Source: Ophthalmolycus amberensis
Taxonomy: Eukaryota; Chordata; Actinopteri; Perciformes; Zoarcidae
Direction: 5' to 3'
Assembly: GCA_024529925.1 (NCBI GenBank)
Contig: JAFEUB010001535.1
Span: 558,001-622,000, forward strand
Length of the DNA: 64,000 bases
A program made the position numbers and the translations under genes. Below the pieces are notes generated by a model, which was given only the letters and a program-made list of their open reading frames with translations, was not told where the DNA came from and ran no database searches. Positions 50,701 to 62,420 of this stretch are shown piece after piece; position 1 is the stretch's first letter; each line of letters starts with the position of its first letter.

Positions 50701-53700
50701 GGACAGTTGGTAAAGCTGTGCCCCGCGCCTTTTTGAAGCTGCCACACTGGAGATCTGTGGACGATGAGATAGGGATAGAGACAGAAATACTGCCCGCTTT
50801 GGATCTGTGTAGGGCGCTATCCATCTGTCAGCGCTCTGAGGATGTGTGTGTGTGTGTGTGTGTGTGCTTGAGCGTAGGCAATTATTTTCATACTTTCTGT
50901 TCTTGTCTGTGTCTCCTTCCCTTTCCTTTAAACATCCTTTTAAATTGCTGTTTCTCTTCCTCCCACTTCTTTAGCAGGACATTGTAAATGTTTCCAGTGA
51001 AACACTGCTGAATCAAAAAATACAAATACAACAAATCTAGTTGGGAACAATAGTGGGAATATTAAGGGTCTTTATAACATAGTTGGAGTCCCTACTGTAA
51101 CTTGATATGAGTCTACAGCCATGCTAGCAAATCTGTGAGGCACTAATTAAGCACAACTTAATACTAACACCACATGCTAAAATACTCACAATGACAATGC
51201 TTATGCAGATGTTTCACAGGTGTAATGTTGACCATGTTTATTTTCTTAGTTGAGCATGTTACCATATTAACATTTGCCATGTGCTAATTGGCACAAAACA
51301 CAAAGTACAGCTGGGGCCGATGGGAGTGTTAGCAGTTTCGCAGGTGTTGCAAATTCAAATGTTGACATGATGTTGTTGCCATTTAAAAGGATTTTTAAAC
51401 TTACTCTGTCTCAGCCGCCATCATTGCACAGAAAGAAGACAAATACAGCCTGAAGCTGTTGATGATTGTTCAGTCCGATAGTCGAGATATGTCTGCAGCG
51501 TTTCTTAGCCCCGAGGATAACTCGACCATGATAACAGCCGTAACCCCGTCATCGACACCGAGCAGAATGGCTGCAAAGAACTTTGGTTCTGCCAGTCGGA
51601 ACACGGCGTCTCACCCTCTGTGGTGTGAATACGGAGAAACGTCGGCAGATTCAACAAGCGTAGACGCTCCGTGTCGCTATGTGTACGAATACATGCTTGT
51701 TTGTCTTATCGCTGGAATTCAAGTTTCTTTGAATGTGTACAAACTGCAACACACATATCAACCACAAAAGTGTGAAAATGTTGATGAATAATATTATGAT
51801 GAATCTACAGTAGCTTCCCTGTCACTCACACATGCAGCTCGTGAGTATCGTCGCAAACGGAGCCTCCTGATGAGCTGTTTTAAACCTTGTAAGTCCTGCT
51901 AGTGTGCAGGGTGTGTTTTTTGGAGGATGCAGTGGGTTTGCTGTGCTGTGTGGATTCATATGAGCTTTCACTGCTGCATTGAATATAATAAATGATCAGT
52001 CCCCTCTATGAGACATTTGTCTTTGCTGGACTAGATGAATGAAACTAGCATCTGATTGGATTTTGTGTTCTTTCCAGGCCATAATGCGTCACGTTTAAAA
52101 TTGCCCCACAAATTATAGTTGTATCGCTGAAATAACATGAAGCCATTTCCAGGTTCTTTTTAAACCAGTTCTGTGCCTGAGCGCTCCACAGGGGCAGCCT
52201 GTCACACAGCTGCTGTTTCGGCTGTCACAAGCATTTATCGCTCCAGCTTTGGCTTGAAGTCTGATGCATGACGTTTACAGATATTTTTTTTAGCTGTAAA
52301 TTTAATCAAATCAAAGAATCTGGTTCCTCATTTTGGTCAACGGAAATGTATTTTTAAAATGAGTTGATCCCTTTAGTCTTTTAAAGAGCGACTCCCTTCA
52401 AGCCTTTGATTTGGTTTGAGGTGAAGTCAAGACATTTTTTGATTGTTTTCTTGTGTGTATGACTGTGTGCACTTGTGTAATGGCGTATAGGAATGCAAGT
52501 GCTGGAGTGGAGTGGTGTTCCTTTGACGGGGAAAACCTATGAAGAGGTCCAAGGGCTGGTCGGGCAGCCATGCAATGAGGCAGAAGTGTGTGTCAGACTG
52601 TAAGTATGACCTTTATCCCATTCTATCGTTCTCTCCTGTATTCTATGATTAGCAATCCACCCTCATCCTTCAGTTATTTCTTTATTTTCTTCGTCATTCT
52701 CTGATCATCACTTCGATCCATCATCTTACATTTCCTGCCTCTTCATTTCCCTGATGTCACCCTCTACTCTTATTTCTTTTTTCCAGTCATTGTCATGAAT
52801 TTGAAAAGCTCAATTTCCCCCGACATTACACATTTAATTCTGTGAAACATGTGCTTTTGAAATATTTCCTGATTTCCCATTTTAAATATTTAAAAGTAAC
52901 TCATGATTACTAACTATGCCCGCCCTGATTGCAGTAAGTAAGTAAGTCATCTTCATCTTCTATATAGTTCTTCAGTTTGTCTTTGGCTTATTTTCTCTTT
53001 CATCTCTTTTCTTCTTGAGTTTTAATTCTCTGAATTATTTGTCAAATTATTTTCCCTTCTGTCAGTGATCTCAACATGCTGGCTGATTCCGACGGCTCCG
53101 ACCACCTGGATTTCCAGGAGCACAGCAAAGGTGAGCTACAGTATTTGTATAACTCCAACCCCAACATGCGATGGCTGCTTATACCTTTCCCCCCACTACT
53201 CTCCCTGTCTTCTCAGAATATCCCAATTACCTTTTGTCTCCTGCTATTTTTAGACACCCTTGTCATAACGCTTTCATCAATTCTCTCTTTTCTCAAGTTC
53301 AGCCATACATTTCTTTCTGTCTGCATAACAGACCATGAGATTCTTCTTAAAATGATTTCTCTCGCCCTCTAACCTGTGGGAGCCTTTGCATAACGATGCT
53401 GGTGTGACCCCGTTTAGGTGACAGACCACCCAGGTCTCCAGGTGTTGACCCCAAGCAGCTGGCGGCTGAGCTGCAAAAGGTGTCCCAGCAGCAGGCTCCC
53501 ACCTCCACCTCTTCCTCCGGCCTGCCCCCCACCACCTCAGCAACCTCCAGCCCCGGTCAGCCAGGATCACCCTCCGTCAGCAAGAAACGCCACAGCAGCA
53601 AGGCGAGTCAGAGGAGGGTTTGTTTGTCAAGTTCAGCTTAGAATCATTTTAGCTTATCTTTAAGAATTGGTATTTTAAGTGTAATATCATTATGAATTGA

Positions 53701-56700
53701 TGGATGAAATGCTTTTTGGTTCATTCGTCCCCTTACAACATTTTTAATTCCCCAGAGCTTTGGTAGGCATAATCAGTGTTAGGAATTATTCCTTGAGACA
53801 TATTTAATATCCTGTTTTCCCTGTTTAAACATATTTTTCTGTATATGTATATTTTCTTTACTCCAAGTTTATTAAAATATTCCACATCAGGTAACTCTTC
53901 CTGTATCAATGTAACACTTAGGAAATAATTTGAGAATGCCAGTGCGGAATGAATTATAAGACTTTTCCACTGGTAACTGAATGAATATTAAAACACATCA
54001 ATCAATTTCAAACGCCTAAGTTGTTTAGCCTCAAACACTGCATGAAGAGCAGTACAGTACAGTGTTATGTACAGTACACCCACCAGCTAACATGTAGTAT
54101 CCGCCTACAGATTTCTGCTAACGGTATCTAAGCATGTTGCTTTTATTTGTTACAGACTGCAGAGGGAATGAAGACCCAGTCCCAACCCATCTCTGGGGAG
54201 ATACAGGTCTGTGGCACAAAAGGATGAGCTTTGTAGTGTTTAAGTTGAAATGTAAGCCAATAGAATGTGATCATTGTTAGTTCCCATTTGTCTTTCAGTA
54301 CTTAAAAAAAACATTACATTACATACAAAGTGAATCTCATTTTCTTTCATAGGCATTTGAATCGATTGTAATTCAATGTGCTTCTCTTTGCAGCTTCAAA
54401 TCCACTACGACAAGCAGCTCGGCAACCTGATCGTCCATGTCCTGCAGGCCAGAAACCTTGCCCCGCGGGACAACAATGGCTACTCTGACCCGTTTGTTAA
54501 AGTGTATCTCCTTCCAGGGAGAGGGTGAGTCCAAGGCTTGGAACCCGCAAGCACACCGAAAGCAGTTCAGAACAGGACGGAAGGGCAGTTCAGGATCAAA
54601 TATACAAGACTAGACAAAATGTTTTAGATATCTGTTGATCGAGAGAGAGAGAGGTGTGTTAGATGTGACTGTTCTCATAGTCACTTTCAGAGAAGGAATT
54701 TGAGTGATATACCTGCTTAGATGTCCCCATTAACATGCAGGCTACAAAGGCAGCCACTTTGTTCAGCTCAAACCTAATTTCCATTCATTTTAAAATCGAT
54801 TTACAATTGATTTTGGCTTACCATAACATCTTTCAACGTGCAGCACATGACCTTTCTTTGGTATCAATTCCATAGCACCTATACACTGCACATCAGGTCC
54901 ATCAGATGAAATATATCACAGCGTAGTTCCATTGGCGTCATGTGATGTGATATGAACTTGCTACGGGACTCATCAGCCCCTTTATCGCTACTGATTGACA
55001 TAAACATTGTGTACAGTGAATTATATGAAGTTGCTTGTGTTGACGTTGCCCCCCCCCCCCCCCCCGTTGATGGGAGTTCTAGTATGAGTGCAGTCAAAAT
55101 CAATAGCTCTCATATTCCCTTGCAATGCGATCCACACCAGGGCTTCCTTTCTCACTGTGATTGCGCTGTAATGTAATTGACTCTCCCACCTCCTCTGCTG
55201 TTTTGAGGTCCCTTGAGAGAGTGTGTTTTTTTTCCCCTGTGATCGTTTCAGATAAAAGCAATGATACATGGCTGTGAGCTTTGCAGCCGCCTTCAGTTTG
55301 ACATGTGCGGATGCAAACACCACTGTGTTTTAGACAGGGGTTACGTTAAAGGGACTGGGAGAGTGGCACGGGACTCACAAGCCCTGCAGCCGCCCTACTG
55401 GAAGCTGTTGTGGAAAATACGCACACTTAAGCACATGTGTGACAGTACTTTCGTGTATATGCTACATGTGCGTATACTCACAGCTGTCAGAGCACCGACT
55501 GCAATCCATACAGAGGCCTTTCCAGTTGCATCACAGATTTCCTGGCAACCACATGGAGCTGCTGCAGTGAAACGGGTGGTTATAAATAAAAGTGGAATAC
55601 ATAGAGACCAGAAAAGAGGGAAAAAATAGATGTGATTTGGCAAAATTATGCTTCTCCAGGCGGCGCATAAGCAAATCAACTCGGGTCTCTTTCAGACACG
55701 TTCGCATGTGTATTTCTTTCATACCAGCACAGATGATGAAAGTGCTATATATATATCAGCCAAGATAATGTGTTAATCCTTATGACTTTCACATTTAAAA
55801 AAATGTCACTTTCAACTCTACACAGTAGGGCTCTGTAAAGTAATGATGCTTCGCTAACAAACAAACTATGTAAACACCAGTTCGATTAGATTTTGTTTTC
55901 ACACACAAAAGGATGCAGTTCCCCGGTCCTAGTGCCGAGGACAATCAGCTCTCCAGCTGTTCCATGAGCAGCAGATCTCCACTACGGTTGCCACTGGATG
56001 CGTTTCATCACCTGAAAGCCCTCTCAACACTATTCACGAGACACTAAAGCACAAATTCAACCCACCCCTGCAGCACACCGCAGTTCCCCGTCCTCGCCTC
56101 TTTCCTAAACACACACTTAATACAATCCCACGATAAAACTAGATCTCCCCTTCCCACATTACACGCTCACAGTCCACAGACACTCTTTGAACGCCCACCC
56201 TCCCTCTGACTATTGTTTCTGTATGTTGTTCTCTATATTTAATGCATGCTGGACCCTCTCAGTCAGGTCATGGTTGTCCAGAACGCCAGGTATGTGACTT
56301 GACTACTTTGGTACTTTGGTTTTGTTTTGGTTCAAAATTTGGTTGTCAGTTTGGTGAAGGTAACAAAACGTCCAAATTGTTTTCCAACTGATGGGTAGCT
56401 TGATGATACAAATCAGTTTGTTAAGTTCCACTAACTCCCCTATATTGTGCATTTTCCCTGGTCCCCATATTCTCATGATGTTCCACCCGCCTTTGGGCTT
56501 AGCTTTGCATTTTCGAGGACTTGAAGCCCTGAATATTAACATCTTCCCATGTCTTTAACATAACATTAATAAACTGATACTCCCCTGTGCTGACAATTAA
56601 CGTTTTCCGGCTAACTGTTGTGTGTTACTGGTTTGATAGTCCTTCTTTGTTCTCAACCATTGTGATTTGAAATCCTAAGCATTGAACCCGACTCCCTTTA

Positions 56701-59700
56701 GTTTGTCCCTGTTTTGTGATTAAAATCCCTCAGTAATGTCCTACATCGTGCCCAGACATCGTACTGTACCCTTGATGCTCCGCCACATTCAACACATACT
56801 CCCATTACTTTTGCTCTGCAGTCCTTATTCATCCCATTTTCTTTCCAAAATACTGTAAAATTGTTTTTGTCTTTACCAAACTAACGCTTACAGACTTACT
56901 CATATCCTACAATCTTAAATCAAACCCTACACACTGCAAAAAACATCCATCTTATCAAGTCATTCGTACTATTCCAGTGAGTCTGCTGGGATATAAAATG
57001 TTTATTTTTATTAAAACAATTGAAACAATTAGTCAGTAAAGTCAGATTATGCTATTATTAAGCAAATAGACTTTTTAAAGTATTTTTTCTACTGTTGTTT
57101 GCAATTCAGTGATCAGCAGAATTATTTACCTGACTGAGTTATTGGCATATGGAGATAGATCAACCTCTCCTTCTATACTGGCATACCTTTTCACTGACTT
57201 GATGGACATCAAAATGGACTTTTTTGCAGCTGCCCTAACATCGTATCCTGCCGTCCATGCACGTAGGCCCATACATTGTTACCGTCCAAACAATGTGCAT
57301 CGCATTCATTCTCTCCCTTCTACTGTCTACATTGTGTACAGTATATTACGCTCACTGCATTGTGATGGTCCACTATATCCTCCGGGGCTTTTGCACGTCT
57401 GTGACCAAATGTGTCTTGTTGTGATGTTTTCCCCCAGTGCTGAAAATAAGAGGCGGTCCAAACACGCAGGCAAGAGTCTCAACCCTGAGTGGAACCAGAC
57501 CGTCATCTATAAAAACATCCACTTGGAGCAAGTATGTGATCATACACACATTTCTGCGCACATTCGATGGGTCATAGTACCTTACATGTTATTATTGTGT
57601 CAAATAATATCGATGATTTGTAGTATTCTTTCTATAACCCTGCAATATTCAGTGTGTGTGGGCACACACAGGAGAACTCACAATGTGCCAACTTCCATGT
57701 TAAAATGATGATTCTGCTTTTTCTCTGCTGGCATGCTGGCTAGCATTGTGGCCATTGGCTTTAGTGGAGCAGATGGATATGCCATGGGGATTTAATTATA
57801 TCATTTTAGATCCCATTTTAGATTCATTGGAACCATATCAACCACAGAATTTATGGACTTCTGTTGTCTGTTTTTTTTAAGCTGCTGAATGTCTGTTTCT
57901 GCTTTCAGCCCAGATCATATGTTTATTTTGCTTTAAGGCGGGACACCAAAGGCAAAAACGTTTTTTTCATGCACTAGTCATTTTGGAGATTTTGCTTCCA
58001 TAACATGTTATTTTAATGGAAGGAAAACATCCAACATACACATTTAGTTTTTGCGTATGAAGATCTCTCCTAAATTCACCAAAAGTTAGCATGCGTTAAT
58101 GCCTCATTTGCACAATGAAACATAACATTTAAAAAAACATTCACCTGGGGTGTCTCCCTGCAGGTTTACTTTGCCAGATAGTTAGTCACTATAACTCTGC
58201 ATTAACTTCCTATCTTTGTGTATCAGCTGAGGAAGAAGACCCTGGAAGTGAGCGTGTGGGACTATGACAAGTGCTCCTCTAACGATTTCTTAGGAGAGGT
58301 AAACCTCTTTCACCATACGTTCAGTTCAGTGATGTACCAAAACATTTTATCCTTATATATCCATTAAACTGTTGCGTTTGTGCCCAGGTCCTCATTGACC
58401 TGTCCAACACAGCCGAGCTGGACAACGTGCCGCGGTGGCTCCTCCTGAAGGAGCAGAGCGAGGGGGACCACCACCGGCGCTCCCACTCGGGCCAGGGCCG
58501 ACACGGTTCCTCTAAACCCTCCTCACAGCACTCCTCCCCTAAAACCACTGGATCCGCACATGACAATCAAGATTCCCCAAAATCATCTGTCATCAAGAGC
58601 CGAAGCCACGGGATTTTTCCAGATCCGGCCAAGGGTAGGGCACGATGAAATTCCCTCAGCTGCTTGACTTCATCACCATCTTCTCCTAACAACCGTCTGT
58701 ACTCTGCTGCTTCCGCTATTTCGGTTTCCCTGCTCTCTTCTTGAACTCTGTTTTTCTTTCTTCTTCACACGTTGTGCTCTCTTCCTGTCACCGCTTCTCT
58801 CGTCTGTATCTCCCCACTCTCTCGGTGTCCACCTCTGTCCACCTGTTTCTCTCTCAGTCTTTTCTCTTTACCAGAATCTTCCTACGCCTATTATTGCGCA
58901 CCCATCGTAGCTTCAGCTTCATGCTTTTTGCTTTCTCATGGTCTGTTTTCTTGGTTGCCATGATGTCACCTATAGCTCAGAGGCCTAGCCTTAGCTTCTC
59001 TCCATATTTCTTCAAACACAGAAGGCAACATGGTCGTGGAAGGCTTTAAATGCTCCCCTAATTTAGAAAAAATAACCATCAAATTGAATGAGGCTGCTTG
59101 AAGTTCATAGACTTAAATAAGGCAGTTACCATGCTGGTTAAATGAAGTTTCTCGCGAGCCAGCTACTTAATCACTACAGGAGGTACACAAATGGTAACAG
59201 CATCTAAGTTAACGAAGGTAGAAAATAGCTTTTTTGGTAATTTGGTGAATCTGGTTGTTTTAGACACGCAGGTGCCCACTATCGAGAAATCTCACAGTAG
59301 CCCTGGCACATCGAAGCCTTCCCCGTCCGAGAGCCAGAGCCAAAGCCACGGACGCAGCCAACATTCTCGCTCGCACGGCGCTTCGCGCTCCAGCAAAAGT
59401 GCCGCACGGCAACACCATCAGGACAGCGGCATAGCAACGGGCGATGCCCCACAGCAGCCACAGCCGCAGCAGCTGCCACAACGCCTTCAACCAAGTAAAC
59501 CAAGACGCAAATAAAGCCTACGCAGCATGGCCTTCTCGTACTCATCTGTTCATCCTTCTGTTATTGTTTTCCCCCCTGATCATTTCGTTGCCTTTTTATA
59601 TTCTTGGTTTCCCTCACCTTTTACACCCTCTGGTCCTCTCCCCCCGTTGTATTCACAGTGTGTCAACCTCCCACCGCTTCTCTTCTGTGCGTACTCACAA

Positions 59701-62358
59701 GTGTGTAGAGCCAGCACCTCACCTGTAGCACACCGTCTTTCACCTTCCTAAGTTTCAACCTTTTTCAAACCAAAGAGGCGTAACAGTTGCTTATTGGAGG
59801 CCAGTTCTAACCATTTCCAAAACAAAGTAAACAGGTAATAGGCTAAATCTTATTCTCTAAAATAATTAAATTTGACGCTAAACAGTAAATAATTACTTTT
59901 ACCTACGTTGAAGTTTGGTTTTGCTGTTTTGAATAGTAATTTAAATACATTAACTTTACTTGGGATGAGTAGAAGTACGACGGTATGGAAAAAAAGTCAA
60001 ATCTGAAAAAGAAACGGCAGAGTCGCAGGATAAATTCGGAAGGAACAAATCAACAAAATCTGTCAATAACTGCCAGAGCGCGGTGACATCTCCAGCTCTC
60101 TCAAATGACAAGACTGGCAAATTATAAACTATTTTTAGTTAATTTAGTTCACCAGGAAAGAGTTTTTGTCACCAGCTAGCAGTTCAACATCTTGGATTCA
60201 TTGATCCCCCAGTAAAACAGAAGAAAGTTGCAATCCCACCCCCTCCCAAAATATCATGAACCTCTTTTGGTAGTTGTTTTTCTTTTGTTCTTTTTAAATT
60301 AACTTTTGTTAACAAAGAACGACCAGCTTTTCTCGACTGAGACGGCTCTGCATGCGGTCCGCTAACACCCCCCCCCCCCCACCCCTTTTTTTGTTTGAAC
60401 AACTATCGGACTCACAATGCACCTCAGTAGATGCTGCACACTCCGCCTCTTAGTGACATGCAGGAGGGGAAAACGTGCACTGCACACTGTGGCTGCATGT
60501 GATTGACAGTCATCCTGGTTGCCATGGTGAAGATAAACCGCTCTCTGAATCTCCATCTTGCTCCTCCCTCCTTCCATCTTAAACTCCAACCCCATGACCT
60601 TTGACACCCTGACGCCTTACCTGTGCCTGTGAAAACGAAACACGTTCAGGCCAGAGAGGCCGCCTCTCACTGAGGCACCAGAGACACAGCGTAGTGGGCG
60701 TGCTCACCATTCAGAGAGCCCAGTCTGACTGGTTGCCTGCCCTGCCATCGGTTGTGTCGGCCAAAGGGAGCAGAGCAGACCGCAGACACCTGACCCTCAG
60801 GAAAGCCGTGTCAGAAGAGGGGCCGCAGAGCACCGGAGGTGAGAGTTTGCCCAAGAGTCTTCTCTCTGCCGTGTGACTGAAGCACAGATGGGGGAGCAAG
60901 GAGAGAAAGAGAGAGTGAAAGAAGGAGAGGATGCGATACTACTAACGCACACCTGCAGAAAGAGAGAGGGGAGTCTTACAAGCTAATAACAGAGCCAGGA
61001 AGACAGAGAGAAAGTTGCACTCAGCCACATCACCAGACATCATGCAGCGAGACGCACTTTCTTTCACGGCCACCGACACAGCTCACTAATACCAGTAAAT
61101 GAATGTCCCAGACTGTGATTCCCTGAGAGTTAACACCGTGCCACTGCCACAACTGCTGCGTCACAGCTCCCCTGTTTGCATTGCTTCATGGAACTGGTAT
61201 TAGTGGAGCTCTGGCGATCCCTTCGCGACAACACGTCGAGTGGCCTGAGAGAAACAAACGTGTCGGCATGGATTCTGTTCTGCACCACATCCACGCATCT
61301 CACTTCATTCATACTCTATCACACTGCCTGATCAGCTGGTTGAGGATTTAAACATCTATTTCTTAAAGAATAACATCTAACAATAGGTGGCATATAAACA
61401 GGGTTTATAAAAAATAATATTAAACTCCCTCAGATATGAAACTATATTCATATAATTTGCTTTTTAAACTAAACTAATGCTAAGATTGAGATATTAGATA
61501 TGTATTAATAGTTCATGGAGATGACTAACAATGTCAGTAGGGTCTACGTGCCTCTTGTTTGGTCTACTTTGCATTTACATATATGTGTGATGTTTCTCTG
61601 GATTTATTTGTCTGTTTATGTGAAAGCTTTATATGTGAGTTATTACTGTTTTGTCTTTGTCTGAGAGAAAGTTTCCAAGTACAGTATTTGTTCATATGCT
61701 TCTTGCTAGTCCACAGTGTGTGTGTGTGTGTGTGTGTGTGCTATTCATTACAATCTTTTGTGCTTCCAATAAAGCTTCCCTCTTGACTGTGACATACGTT
61801 ATTTAAAGTATTAAGTTGTTTATGATGGATTTTAGCTGCCGCAAATGGTATCTAATGCTTCTTGGCCCTAGTTTTTACAATCTTGGATCCGGCAGAGGTG
61901 CAATTTTTCTTCCTGTCTCTTTGTCGTAATGGGTATGGTCGTATCTCTGCACAGCTCGGTCGAGCTACAGATCCAGTGATGCCCCGGTCACAGCAGCCTC
62001 ATTGGACAGCGGCCTGAGTGGCAGCGCCTACAGCCTGTTGGACGAAGAAGGAGAGATGAACGAGGTGGACAGTGCCATCTTCCAGGTGCCGCGACTGTGA
62101 GTCAGCTTCTTAAAATACTTTCATCTTAAAAAGCCTCAGTTTCACCTTTTGGATAAATGCCATGAATGTTGATAGCTAACCTACTTTTGCAACACCCAGT
62201 AACCTGCACAGAAGACAAAGAGACCAATACATTCAAGCTGTTGTCGAGTTTGGTAATTTCCAAGATTTTATTTCCTCTCTCTTTAGTGGAAAGATCCCAA
62301 ACGGCACAGAGGAGATGAAATCATCAATGGGACACGGTGACACTGAAGGTTAGACATA

Positions 62359-62420
<62 letters not shown>

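Larger units (their letters stand above)
59495..61954 (+). other. pclo intron 20, containing a candidate cassette exon
   Basis: A phase-1 intron, GTAAAC to TCTGCACAG. It contains a C/T-rich stretch (59530-59750), a 13-base poly-C (60368-60380), a candidate exon (60695-60838) and a (GT)n run (61716-61740). Confidence 0.7.

Noticed and set aside
53065..53372. 98-codon frame overlapping exon 12
   Set aside because: Only 53066-53130 matches Piccolo; the remainder is intron after AAAG|GTGAGC.
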